DNA of 64,000 nt from Variovorax sp. (GCA_017744285.1 JAGIBP010000005.1:62001-126000), one strand, 5' to 3'; numbered from the stretch's first letter, positions 16,657 through 24,965 are shown. Notes: generated by a model from the letters alone, not told the origin. Translations and numbers: made by a program.

Positions 16657-17910
16657 CTAGCCGCGCTTGAGCGCGTCGGCAGAGAAGCCCGCCACTTTCC
16701 TGTAGCGCTCCTGCCAATCGATCAGTTCGTCCTGCGAGATGACGTCTTCGATCTTCTCGAAGGGCCGTCCTCCTGAGCGTTCATGGACCACACGTAGGAC
16801 CGCATCGGGCGCGATCTCGCGGTTGGCCAGGACGACGTCTCCCGTGGCTTTCAGCCGAAGCGTCTCGTATTCCTTCAGCACCGAGGGCCAGTTCTGGTCG
16901 GCTCGAAGGAGCGGCGCGAGTGCTAGCCCATCGAGAATGGCCTGGGCAGCGCCATTGGAGCCGCGAGGCATCATCGGGTGAGCCGCGTCGCCCAGGAGCG
17001 TGATCCGTCCGTCGGTCCAGAAGGGAAGGGGATCCTGGTCGACCATCGGATACTCATAGATCGAATCGGCCGCGCGAAGCACGGCAGGAACGTCGAGCCA
17101 GTCGAAGCGCCAAGCCTCGAAGTTCGAGATGAACTCTTCGACACGGCTCTTGCGGTTCCAGTCGCGCAGCAGTTGATCGTCGGGCTTGCTGATCTCGATG
17201 ACCCAGTTCAGGAGCTGGTGCCCCTCATCGTCGACCTGGTCTCGAATCGGATAGATGATGAGCTTTCCGGTCTCGTACGTACCGACATAGGCCATGCTGG
17301 CGCCACTCAGGAAAGGCTTCCAGCGTGTGGTGCCGCGATACTGGGTTGTGCCTTCATAGCGGGGCACGGCCTCCTTCGGGTGATAGAGCCGACGGAAGAC
17401 GGAATGCACGCCGTCGCATGCCACGGCGATTGCGCCTCTTTGTGAAGGAAGCGCTGCCCCGTCACCGTCCACGAAGGAGACAGTGGCGCCATGTGAGTCT
17501 TGATCCACTCCGACGCATCGATGACCCAGCTGCACCACGCTGGTGCCGCAACGCTCTTGGAGCGCTTCGAGCAGGACGGCATGCAGGTCGGCTCGGTGGA
17601 TGGAGATCTGAGGCCAGTCGTATCCCGCGAACTTGCCGCGAGGCTCGCTGTATACGTGTTGGCCGTGGCCTGTGTAGAAGCAGTACTCGCGCGTTTCCAC
17701 GCCCTTTCGGATGAGCCTTGGCAAGAGACCCAGGCTCGTCAGAGCCTTGACGGCGTGCGGGAGCAGATTCAGCCCCACACCGAGCGGCTTGATCTCCGTC
17801 GTCGATTCATAGATCCGGAAGGGAACCCCTGCCTGATGAAGGGCCAGCGCAAAGCTCAGGCCGCCGATACCGGCGCCGATGATGAGGACTTCTTGGTGAT
17901 TCGTTTTCAT
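16657..17910 (-). CDS. FAD-dependent aromatic monooxygenase (PhzS-like)
   Basis: 417 residues. Class A flavin monooxygenase: dinucleotide motif IIGAGIGGLSFALALHQAG at the N-terminus, AIAVACDGVHSVFRR (the DG motif) near residue 165, and LLGDAAHPMMPRGSNGAAQA (the GD motif) near 310. The stretch GVGLNLLPHAVKALTSLGL followed by YDWPQISIHRADLH matches the PhzS/flavin-dependent oxidoreductase branch better than p-hydroxybenzoate hydroxylase. Being 11 bases after gentisate dioxygenase, it probably hydroxylates (or hydroxylates and decarboxylates) an aromatic acid to a gentisate-like diol. Confidence 0.88.
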   Translation of the reverse strand: MKTNHQEVLIIGAGIGGLSFALALHQAGVPFRIYESTTEIKPLGVGLNLLPHAVKALTSLGLLPRLIRKGVETREYCFYTGHGQHVYSEPRGKFAGYDWPQISIHRADLHAVLLEALQERCGTSVVQLGHRCVGVDQDSHGATVSFVDGDGAALPSQRGAIAVACDGVHSVFRRLYHPKEAVPRYEGTTQYRGTTRWKPFLSGASMAYVGTYETGKLIIYPIRDQVDDEGHQLLNWVIEISKPDDQLLRDWNRKSRVEEFISNFEAWRFDWLDVPAVLRAADSIYEYPMVDQDPLPFWTDGRITLLGDAAHPMMPRGSNGAAQAILDGLALAPLLRADQNWPSVLKEYETLRLKATGDVVLANREIAPDAVLRVVHERSGGRPFEKIEDVISQDELIDWQERYRKVAGFSADALKRG

Positions 17911-17921
17911 GGGGATCTCGT

Positions 17922-18929
17922 TCAGGACAATTGCTCTTCGCGTAGGTGGTCAATCCGTCGCAGCAGCTCGCGATCGCTCATGACAAAGAGCGTCGATTTC
18001 TGAATCGCCTTGTGTTCGGTCCAGGCCCAGCGGGGCAACGTGAAGACGTCGTGTTGCTGCCATGAAATGCGCTGCTCGCCGAATCGGGTTTCGCCTTCGC
18101 CTTCGATGACGACCGCGATGGCTGTGGCGGTCGTGCGTTTGGGCGCGGTGGAGAGCCCCGCGTCGATGCGATGCGCGTGGCAATCGATGGTCGGCATGAC
18201 GGCGCCGCCATCGACTGGGTTGACGTAGCGCAGAAGCTTCGAGCCGTCCTTGGACGGTGTCATGGCCTCCAGCGCCTGGTGAACGCGCGACCATGCGTAG
18301 CGGTACAGAGGAGAGTAGCGAGTGGCCGCAGGCGCATCGGGCAGCAACCCACCTTCCGCCATGGCGCCGTCGCTGAGTTCCGCGAGTCCTCGAGGAGGGA
18401 TAGGACCTGGCCCATGCTCGAAGAAGACGTCCTGCAACTGGCGCGCAAGCGGATAGTCCAGGCCGTCGAACCAGACCATCGGTGTGCCGCCCTCGTGGAC
18501 ATGCTCGTGCCAACTCATTGCCGGTGTCAGAACCAGGTCGCCAGGCTCCATGAGACAGCGCTTCCCGTCCACGACGGTGACCGCGCCGCTGCCGCTCATG
18601 ACCAGGCGTAGAGCGGCAAGCGTGTGGCGATGGGGGGGTGCCGATTCACCGGGAAGCAGGATCTGCAGGGCGCCAGACAGTGTCGGGGTGGTGAAAACGG
18701 TTCCCGGAAAGTCCGGGTGGGTCAGAAGGAGCGCTCGGCGCTCGGCCTCGTGCATGCTGACTTCGCGCGATGCGCGATCAACAAGCTCCGACATCGTGCT
18801 CCATGGCCAGTGCAGCGCGGCGTGCTCGTGCGGCTCGCGGGTGTTGAGCCGCATGTAGCGGTCCCACAGGGGTTGGACATGGACGGCGGCCAGCGCATCC
18901 AGCAGGGGTATGTGGTGTTCCTGGGTCAT
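17922..18929 (-). CDS. Gentisate 1,2-dioxygenase-like bicupin
   Basis: 335 residues with two cupin domains. The first has the iron-binding cluster ESAPPHRHTLAALRLVM and MEPGDLVLTPAMSWHEHVHE; a second, more degenerate cupin lies around residues 250-310 (CHAHRIDAG). Length and wording fit gentisate 1,2-dioxygenase, a cytoplasmic Fe(II) ring-cleaving enzyme yielding maleylpyruvate. It is the first gene of the minus-strand arm and reads from the divergent promoter with the repeated operators. 1-Hydroxy-2-naphthoate or salicylate dioxygenases of the same family are alternatives. Confidence 0.87.
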   Translation of the reverse strand: MTQEHHIPLLDALAAVHVQPLWDRYMRLNTREPHEHAALHWPWSTMSELVDRASREVSMHEAERRALLLTHPDFPGTVFTTPTLSGALQILLPGESAPPHRHTLAALRLVMSGSGAVTVVDGKRCLMEPGDLVLTPAMSWHEHVHEGGTPMVWFDGLDYPLARQLQDVFFEHGPGPIPPRGLAELSDGAMAEGGLLPDAPAATRYSPLYRYAWSRVHQALEAMTPSKDGSKLLRYVNPVDGGAVMPTIDCHAHRIDAGLSTAPKRTTATAIAVVIEGEGETRFGEQRISWQQHDVFTLPRWAWTEHKAIQKSTLFVMSDRELLRRIDHLREEQLS

Positions 18930-18984
18930 TGGGAGCCTCCTTCGGTCAGTGCGGGATAGATGGAAGATTCATAAAGGTGTCATG

Positions 18985-19012
18985 CCGATGATGAGTATGC
19001 CAACCAATAGTG
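18985..19012. promoter_or_regulatory. MarR operator candidate A
   Basis: The core GTATGCCAACCAATAGTG at 18995-19012 repeats, with one mismatch, the core of site B 76 bases further on. The left half of the dyad is degenerate here. It lies on the gentisate dioxygenase side of the divergent promoter. Confidence 0.6.
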
Positions 19013-19060
19013 TAGGATAGAGAACGTAGTTGCACCCTTGTGCGCTAGATAGGTTCTCTG

Positions 19061-19088
19061 CTATTAATCGGTATGCCAACTAATAGTG
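19061..19088. promoter_or_regulatory. MarR operator candidate B
   Basis: A 26-base pseudo-palindrome: arms CTATTA (19061-19066) and TAATAG (19081-19086) enclose ATCGGTATGCCAAC; 20 of 26 positions are symmetric. It is the best-formed of four related sites and ends 40 bases before the start of the Gfo/Idh/MocA gene, where it could block or activate transcription. Confidence 0.65.
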
Positions 19089-19128
19089 GCAAGTTGATTC
19101 ATTCCAACGCAACAACTGGAGACCCCAC

Positions 19129-20169
19129 GTGACCATCCGTATCGCAGCCATCGGGACCAGCCATTGGCACGCCCTGAACGATCCCGCCTATCTGCGCCAA
19201 CTCGCGCGGATGCCCGATGTGCAACTTGTCGGCTTGCACGACGACGATCTGGCGGTCGCCCAACGCCGCTCTTCGGAAGTCGGTGGTCCGCCGGCATTCG
19301 TCGACCACCGCCAGATGCTCGACGACACCCGGCCGGACTTCATCATCGCGCTCGGACGGCATGACCGCATGGCGGGACTGGCGCTTGAATTGCTGGATCG
19401 AGGCTTGCCGTTCCTCATGGAGAAACCCATGGGCTTGAACGCACGCGAGGTGGAGCGTGTCGCGATCGAGGCGCGCAAGCGAAGGGCCTTCGTTGCGGTC
19501 CCCATGCCTCAGCGGTTCTCCCCGTTCTGGGCGCAGGCGCAGCGGCTGCGCGCCGCGGACGCCTTTGGCCCGCTCTCGCACATGTACGTACGCATGAACC
19601 GTTTCACTCCCAAGCGATATCCCGCTTGGGACTGTCCGTGGATGCTGGACCCTACGCTATCCGGCGGCGGATGCCTGCGCAATCTCGGCGCCCACGCCTT
19701 CGACATGATGGCGCAATTCACGGAGGAAGAGCCCGAGGTCGTCGCTGCGCAGGTCAGCCATCTTGCGCGCTGCGAACGTGTCGAAGATTTCGTCACCGTC
19801 ATGCTCCGGACGCCCAGTGGGGTTCTCGGCACGATCGAGATCGGCTATGCCTATCCGCGCCTTCCTACTCCGGACAACCAAGGTCCTGGTCGGGACAAGC
19901 TATTGGACGGCGCTGATGGCGAATGGAAGGTTGCCGGCCGAGATGCGTTGCTGATGGCGAAGGACGGAATGCTCCGCATCGTGACGCGGGACGCGGAGCA
20001 CAACTTGCCAGGCGACTCCTCCGTCAGTCCTTCTTTCCAGCTTCTGCGTGATGCACTGGATCGATGGCAGCGCGGTGAAGCGCCGCTCGTGGGCGTAGAG
20101 GATTGCCTGCGCGCCGCCCGATTGACGGATGACGCCTATCGGCTTGCCGGCGTCATGCTGCCCAACTAA
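19129..20169 (+). CDS. Gfo/Idh/MocA family oxidoreductase
   Basis: 346 residues. An N-terminal Rossmann domain begins MTIRIAAIGTSHWHAL, and the family's catalytic lysine motif is LMEKPMG near residue 100. The C-terminal sheet domain holds GGGCLRNLGAHAFDMM with the conserved histidine. These NAD(P) enzymes oxidise cyclic diols and sugars; the cis-4,5-dihydrodiol phthalate dehydrogenase of phthalate degraders belongs to this family. With a dihydroxyphthalate-decarboxylase-like gene four genes on, a dihydrodiol dehydrogenase role is attractive but unproven. Confidence 0.88.
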   Translation: MTIRIAAIGTSHWHALNDPAYLRQLARMPDVQLVGLHDDDLAVAQRRSSEVGGPPAFVDHRQMLDDTRPDFIIALGRHDRMAGLALELLDRGLPFLMEKPMGLNAREVERVAIEARKRRAFVAVPMPQRFSPFWAQAQRLRAADAFGPLSHMYVRMNRFTPKRYPAWDCPWMLDPTLSGGGCLRNLGAHAFDMMAQFTEEEPEVVAAQVSHLARCERVEDFVTVMLRTPSGVLGTIEIGYAYPRLPTPDNQGPGRDKLLDGADGEWKVAGRDALLMAKDGMLRIVTRDAEHNLPGDSSVSPSFQLLRDALDRWQRGEAPLVGVEDCLRAARLTDDAYRLAGVMLPN

Positions 20170-20184
20170 AAAGCGTCCCGCCCG

Positions 20185-20226
20185 TTGACACAGGCTCGTG
20201 CATATAGGTAGCATACCAATGATCGG
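20185..20226 (+). promoter_or_regulatory. Promoter with MarR operator candidate C
   Basis: TTGACA at 20185-20190 and TAGCAT at 20209-20214 (18-base spacer) make a plausible sigma-70 promoter for the Bug gene. Overlapping the -10, GGTAGCATACCAATGATCG read on the other strand is ATTGGTATGCTACC, a close match to the core of site B. Confidence 0.5.
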
Positions 20227-20266
20227 CACAGCATCAATAACTGAGATCTTCTTGAAAAGCCTTGCC

Positions 20267-21229
20267 ATGAACCACGTGCGGCGCCAGCTGTTTCGTCTTC
20301 TGCTCGTTCTCCTTCCTGGAATCGCCCTCGCGCAGATTCACCCGCCCCAGCCCTTGACCATCATCGTGCCGTTCCCGCCCGGTGGAATCGCCGACGCAAG
20401 CGTGCGTGTGATCGCCGCAAGACTGGCAGACAACATGGGTCGGCCCGTCCTGGTCGACAACCGATCGGGAGCGGGAGGGCAGGTCGGTGCTGCCGTCGCC
20501 AGGCATGCCAAGCCCGACGGAAATACGCTGTTCCTGGCAAATATCGGCACGCACGCGATCAATCGTTCGCTCTACGACAAGCTGAGCTACGACCCGGTGA
20601 AGGACTTCGAGCCAGTCACTGAGTTGTTCAGCTGGACCCATGTCTTGGTCGTGCCGGCGAGCAGCAAGGCGACGAGCTTGGAATCCCTGATTGCCGAGGC
20701 CCGAGCGAAGCCCGGAAAACTGGTCTTCGCCTCACAGGGCGTCGGGAGTGGAGGGCACCTGCTCGGCGAGATGTTCAAGTCGAGTGCTCACATCGAGGTT
20801 GAACATGTGCCTTACCGCGGGTCGGCGCAGGCGATGCAGGACTTGCTCAGCGGGCGCATCGATTTCTTCTTCGATGGCGTGGGCGTTCTTCCCTTCGTCA
20901 AGGACGGCAAGGTCAAGGCGCTGGCAGTGACTGACGTCAAGCGCCTTGCCCAGCTGCCAGATGTGCCGACGATGGGTGAACTCGGCCACCCAGCCGTTGA
21001 GATGAGCGCCTGGTTCGGCATCGTGGCGCCTTCGGGTACGCCCCAGGCGGTCATCTCCAAGCTGAACCAGGACTTCGTCAAGGCGGCCAAGGACCCTGAT
21101 GTCGTCAAGAGGCTTGGCGACGGCGTTCGCATCGACACGGGAAGCCCGGATTCGTTCGGTGCATTCATGGCCTCCGAGACCGACCGGCTCGGCCGAATCG
21201 TCAAGGCGTCCGGCGCGCGCGCCGATTGA
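20267..21229 (+). CDS. Bug-family periplasmic solute-binding protein (TctC)
   Basis: 320 residues from the ATG at 20267; upstream in-frame starts would cover the operator and are rejected. Signal peptide RLLLVLLPGIALAQ, then PLTIIVPFPPGGIADASVR and LVDNRSGAGGQVGAA. IGTHAINRSLYDKLSYDPVK and IDFFFDGVGVLPFVKDG mirror the Bug protein at 15644-16606. An orphan binding protein of the same regulon. Confidence 0.93.
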   Translation: MNHVRRQLFRLLLVLLPGIALAQIHPPQPLTIIVPFPPGGIADASVRVIAARLADNMGRPVLVDNRSGAGGQVGAAVARHAKPDGNTLFLANIGTHAINRSLYDKLSYDPVKDFEPVTELFSWTHVLVVPASSKATSLESLIAEARAKPGKLVFASQGVGSGGHLLGEMFKSSAHIEVEHVPYRGSAQAMQDLLSGRIDFFFDGVGVLPFVKDGKVKALAVTDVKRLAQLPDVPTMGELGHPAVEMSAWFGIVAPSGTPQAVISKLNQDFVKAAKDPDVVKRLGDGVRIDTGSPDSFGAFMASETDRLGRIVKASGARAD

Positions 21230-21274
21230 GACTCTCCCTCACGTTCATTTCCCTCAACCCTCCATCACATCACT

Positions 21275-21778
21275 ATGAAGCTCCATCCATTCCTCCTTCT
21301 TGCCAGCGCTGCAATCGCTCTGTCTGTACCGGGCATGGCGTCGGCTCAACGCGCTCCCTATGGGAAGCCCTTAGGCCTCGACACGGCACGCAAGGTTGCA
21401 GCAGCCGCTGAAGCCGAGGCGAAGAAGGTCGTAGGTCCCTTCGGGGTCACGATCGCGGTCTACGACTCGACCTGCAACCTGGTACTTCTCGACCGTATGG
21501 ACAATACGAGCCTTGGCACCGTGCCGGTAGCGCAAGACAAAGCGTCGACTGCCTGCAACTTCCGCCTCGATACCAAGGGTGCAATGGATCGCCTTGCGCA
21601 AGGGGGCGGCAACATGATTCTTCTTGCGCTGCGCGGCTTCACCGCAATCGAAGGAGGCGTGCAGTTGATTTCCGACGGTCAAATCGTCGGCGCGATCGGG
21701 ATCTCGGGCGGTAGTTCGCAGCAGGACGAGCAGATTGCCAGGGCGGGCGCGGCCGCGCTCGGCAGGCAGGCGCAATGA
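21275..21778 (+). CDS. Secreted HbpS/GlcG-family (heme-degrading-like) protein
   Basis: 167 residues with a signal peptide (FLLLASAAIALSVPGMASA). The mature protein is one DUF336/GlcG-HbpS domain: LDTARKVAAAAEAEAK, VTIAVYDSTCNLVLLDRMD, and near the end GGVQLISDGQIVGAIGISGG. Such proteins often sit in aromatic or glycolate operons; known members bind heme or small ligands, but their function here is not known. It overlaps the following gene by 4 bases, so the two are translated together. Confidence 0.88.
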   Translation: MKLHPFLLLASAAIALSVPGMASAQRAPYGKPLGLDTARKVAAAAEAEAKKVVGPFGVTIAVYDSTCNLVLLDRMDNTSLGTVPVAQDKASTACNFRLDTKGAMDRLAQGGGNMILLALRGFTAIEGGVQLISDGQIVGAIGISGGSSQQDEQIARAGAAALGRQAQ

Positions 21779-22767
21779 GCCGCCTGCAACTGAGCCTCGC
21801 CTTCTCCGACTACGACCGCGTCAGCGCCCTCGCCAATGGCGAGGTGAGACCGGAGGGCATCGACCTCAACTTCCAGGTGCTCCCGGTCGAAGAGACCTTC
21901 TTCCGGATGGCGCGTCATGAAGAGTTCGATGTGGCGGAGATGTCCTTGTCCACCTATTGCGTGACCCTGGCGCGCGAGCGCGCGCCTTTCATCGCGATCC
22001 CGGTGTTTCCCTCCCGCGTGTTTCGCCACGGCAGCATCTTCGTCTCGAACCGCAGCGGCATTGCCCGGCCTGAGGACCTGGCTGGAAAGCGTTTGGCCTG
22101 TCCCGAATACCAGATGACCGCACCGGTGTGGATTCGCGGAATTCTGTCCGACGAGTACGGCGTGAAAGTCGAAGACGCCGAGCATTTCAACGGCGGCATC
22201 GAGCAACCCGGACGCGATGAAAAGATCGGCCTGCAGCTTCCGCCTGGCATCCGCCTGCGAAATGTCGGGCCGCAAAAGACCATCGCCCAGATGCTGGCCG
22301 ACGGAGAGGTCGACGCGCTGCTGGCCGCGCGGCCACCATCTACGTTGCACTCACGCCCGGATGATGTACGCCGCTTGTTTCCGGACTATGCGGAAGTCGA
22401 GCGGGACTACTACAGGCGCACCCGCATCTTTCCCATCATGCACACGGTTGTCATGCGTCGCGCCGTCTACGAGGCGAACCGATGGATCGCCCAGTCGCTG
22501 CTGAAGGCGTTTGTCGAGGCGCAGCGCAAGACATACCGCGACCTCTCCGAGTCACATGCCTTCAAGGCCATGCTGCCATGGTTGCCCTCCCATGTGGAGG
22601 AGGTTCGATGCGCGATGGGCGACGATTGGTGGCCCTATGGATTCAGTGCCAATCGGCATGTCCTGGACACCTTTCTGCGTTACCACCACGAGCAAGGACT
22701 CTCCCCGACACGTCTGCAGCCCGAGCAACTGTTTGCTCCGGAGTCTTTGGAGAGCGCTCTGATCTGA
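21775..22767 (+). CDS. 4,5-dihydroxyphthalate decarboxylase-like protein
   Basis: 330 residues without signal peptide. The start MSRLQLSLAFSDYDRVSALA, the segment VLPVEETFFRMARHEEFDVAEM and PVFPSRVFRHGSIFV are characteristic of the Pht5-type decarboxylase family, which has a periplasmic-binding-protein-like fold but works in the cytoplasm. The reaction in known members is decarboxylation of 4,5-dihydroxyphthalate to protocatechuate. The family is broad, so a different ortho-hydroxy dicarboxylate is possible. It ends the plus-strand arm before marR. Confidence 0.85.
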   Translation: MSRLQLSLAFSDYDRVSALANGEVRPEGIDLNFQVLPVEETFFRMARHEEFDVAEMSLSTYCVTLARERAPFIAIPVFPSRVFRHGSIFVSNRSGIARPEDLAGKRLACPEYQMTAPVWIRGILSDEYGVKVEDAEHFNGGIEQPGRDEKIGLQLPPGIRLRNVGPQKTIAQMLADGEVDALLAARPPSTLHSRPDDVRRLFPDYAEVERDYYRRTRIFPIMHTVVMRRAVYEANRWIAQSLLKAFVEAQRKTYRDLSESHAFKAMLPWLPSHVEEVRCAMGDDWWPYGFSANRHVLDTFLRYHHEQGLSPTRLQPEQLFAPESLESALI

Positions 22768-22820
22768 GCCGGGCCCGGTCGGGGCGACGGGGTACCTTGG
22801 GGGGGCATATGAATGGCCTG

Positions 22821-22845
22821 CCTATAATGGGTTCACCAACCATCG
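22821..22845 (+). promoter_or_regulatory. marR promoter -10 with operator candidate D
   Basis: A perfect TATAAT at 22823-22828 runs into GGGTTCACCAACC, which keeps the TAAT-GGT-CCAAC skeleton of sites A-C and has GGTT/AACC dyad arms. TTGGGG at 22797-22802 is a weak -35 with a 20-base spacer. The position just after the -10 suits autorepression of marR. Confidence 0.5.
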
Positions 22846-22862
22846 ACAAGGCCTCCACACGT

Positions 22863-23372
22863 ATGTCACTGGACAAGTTCTATTCCCGGCCTGGCCACCT
22901 CATTCGCCGTCTCAATCAGATCTCAATGGCAATGTTCGCGGAGGAGACGAACAGCGTTGGCCTCACCTCCGTCCAGTACGCGGCGCTGAACATGATTCAG
23001 GAGGTCCCGGGCATTGATCAAGCCTCTCTCAGTGACATGATCGCCTTCGACAAGACGACGATCGTCAAGGTGCTCGATCGGCTGGTGGAAAAGAACTTGA
23101 TCACACGCACACGCTCCGAATCCGACCGTCGAATCAACCATCTCAATGCGACGCCCGAAGGTGCGCAGCTGCTCAAATCGATCCATCCGATGCTCGATCG
23201 AAGTGATAAACGGATCCTTGCGCCGCTCAGCGCGGAGGACCAGCGCAAGTTCATGGAGATGCTCACGCAACTGGTGCAGGTGAACAATGTGTATAGCCGT
23301 GCACCGCTGGCTGTTCGAGAGGATCTGCTCGCCCGAGCCACCCCTGGGCCGAAGTCCCGAAAGCGAGCTTGA
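22863..23372 (+). CDS. MarR family transcriptional regulator
   Basis: 169 residues from the ATG at 22863; longer in-frame starts at 22809 and before would lie upstream of the likely promoter. Winged helix-turn-helix: LTSVQYAALNMIQEVPGIDQ, then LSDMIAFDKTTIVKVLDRLVEKNLI as recognition helix and TRTRSESDRRINHLNATPEG as wing. MarR proteins are usually aromatic-acid-responsive repressors. It is placed at the end of the plus arm and is the likely ligand of the four repeated operators. Confidence 0.92.
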   Translation: MSLDKFYSRPGHLIRRLNQISMAMFAEETNSVGLTSVQYAALNMIQEVPGIDQASLSDMIAFDKTTIVKVLDRLVEKNLITRTRSESDRRINHLNATPEGAQLLKSIHPMLDRSDKRILAPLSAEDQRKFMEMLTQLVQVNNVYSRAPLAVREDLLARATPGPKSRKRA

Positions 23373-23406
23373 GGCCCATGACAGGCGCGCCTTCATCGGT
23401 GCGACC

Positions 23407-23778
23407 CTAGCCTGCGAGCAAGTGCTCGATCAATTGGGGGGTTGTGCTGACCCCATATTTGCGCAACAGCCTCGTCTTGTAGATGTCGACGGTGCGATGA
23501 CTGATCCCGAGGGCCTTGGCGACTTCCTTGCCGGTACGCCCTTCGATCAACAGGGCTGCCACGTCCCGCTCGCGTGCGGTCATCGATCCGCGCAACGTCG
23601 AGTTGACCTTGCGGCCCATCGACAGATCGGTGAACGCCCAGAGGGTCTCTCGATGCGGGTCCTGCGGGGTGTACGTGAACCCGCTGACATGGACCCAGAA
23701 CAGTTCGCCATCCAGCCGGCGCATGACTCGATCGTCTGAAAACGTTCGGAACTCGGAGGCCCTTCGAGTTCATCGTCG
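23407..23778 (-). pseudogene. 5'-truncated PAS-LuxR regulator
   Basis: From a stop codon at about 23779 the frame reads a half PAS domain (FSDDRVMRRLDGELFWVHVSG, then TLWAFTDLS) followed by an intact LuxR-type helix-turn-helix (MTARERDVAALLIEGRTGKEV, LGISHRTVDIYKTRLL). Relatives with this architecture are about 180-200 residues, so roughly the first 80 residues with the PAS core are absent and no start with a ribosome site is seen before the ATG at 23724. It is either a pseudogene or a free DNA-binding domain of 105 residues. Confidence 0.6.
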
Positions 23779-23827
23779 AGGCCATCGCTGCACAGCTACC
23801 GGCGCGTCTTACTGGAAGTGAGGAAGC

Positions 23828-24943
23828 TCAGGCGAGTCGCACCACGTGCGCTTCTTTCGGGTCGACGCGTCCGCCATGCAGGCGGACGATCAGAGCCCGG
23901 GCATCCTCGAAGCCCTGGTGCTCGACCATCCGCATCCAGCGATTGCCGGGCGCGCTGAGCTCGGTGATGAAACGGCCTTGTGCGGCGTTGAAGCGCCGAT
24001 TGACTTCTGCCGGGCCCCAATCCGCATTGCGCTTCCTGATCTGCACGGGCGCGAAATAGAGCTGGGGCTTGGGCCCGGGCAGTGCGGCCTCCTCCAGGAA
24101 GGCTGTCTTCTGCGCAGAACCAGCGTAGCAGTCGTACACCAGCGCATCGCCGAAGTGCTGATGCACCTGCGCGCGCAGCGCATCGTCCCCTGCAAAGTCG
24201 ACATACAAGGTGGGCACGTCCGCTGGAAGCAGTCGTACGTCGTCATAGCGCATCACCTGGTCGTAGCAGCCCAGGTTCTCGACGAATCCGCGGTTGCGCT
24301 CCGAAGTCAGTGCCACCAAGCGGCGCCCCGGGCGCCCATCGAGGCAGAAGGCGGTGCCGTAGGCGGTCTTGCTCGAAGCGCTGGAGACGATCACCTGGCG
24401 GGCACCGAAGAACTCGTTGTCTTCCAGGAAATCAGCCAGCATGAAGGAGGTGATGAAGAGCGGCCGCACCAGCATCTGGTAGTTCTCCAGCGTACGCTCG
24501 TAACCTGCGTCATGGCTGCAACGCATGTACTGGTTGTAGGCCGAGACCAGGTCGCTGCGGTGCGGCGCACCATCGTAGAAGCCGCGGGGCGTGACGCGGA
24601 TCGGTGTCATCCGCAGATGGCTGGCGATTGGAAAGTATCCGTAGAAGCGTTCGCCGACCTCGACGCCCGCCACCTTGGACGCCACGACGTCCGCGAAGCC
24701 CCAGGCGGGCATGTGGCCCCAGTCCGGATCGCCGGTGGGAAAGAAGGACCAGTACTTCATCATCGCGTCCCCAAAGGCCGCATAGGTGATGTTGTTGGTC
24801 GTCAGCGAGAAGCGGTCGATGCGCATCAGCACCCCGCCTTCCTGCAAACGACCTGATTCCGACGAACTGCGCAGGCGTGTAATGCCCAACGCATCCTTTC
24901 TCGTCTCGAGGCGGGTTAAAGTGAATTCAGTGGTGGTGCTCAT
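23828..24943 (-). CDS. DUF2855 family protein
   Basis: 371 residues from the ATG at 24943. It matches the DUF2855 family: MRIDRFSLTTNNITYAAFGD at the N-terminus, YWSFFPTGDPDWGHMPAWGF, then a dehydrogenase-like central region with VSSASSKTAYGTAF. The overall plan resembles a quinone-oxidoreductase (MDR) fold without a clear GxGxxG. No substrate is known. It is divergent from a TetR gene 46 bases away, which probably controls it. Confidence 0.85.
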   Translation of the reverse strand: MSTTTEFTLTRLETRKDALGITRLRSSSESGRLQEGGVLMRIDRFSLTTNNITYAAFGDAMMKYWSFFPTGDPDWGHMPAWGFADVVASKVAGVEVGERFYGYFPIASHLRMTPIRVTPRGFYDGAPHRSDLVSAYNQYMRCSHDAGYERTLENYQMLVRPLFITSFMLADFLEDNEFFGARQVIVSSASSKTAYGTAFCLDGRPGRRLVALTSERNRGFVENLGCYDQVMRYDDVRLLPADVPTLYVDFAGDDALRAQVHQHFGDALVYDCYAGSAQKTAFLEEAALPGPKPQLYFAPVQIRKRNADWGPAEVNRRFNAAQGRFITELSAPGNRWMRMVEHQGFEDARALIVRLHGGRVDPKEAHVVRLA

Positions 24944-24955
24944 ATCCGGTTCCAG

Positions 24956-24965
24956 CAAAATTTTG
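24956..24965. promoter_or_regulatory. Palindrome between DUF2855 and TetR genes
   Basis: CAAAATTTTG is a perfect 10-base palindrome in the middle of the 46-base divergent space. It is a candidate core of a TetR operator that would cover both promoters, although AT palindromes of this size can arise by chance. Confidence 0.35.
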
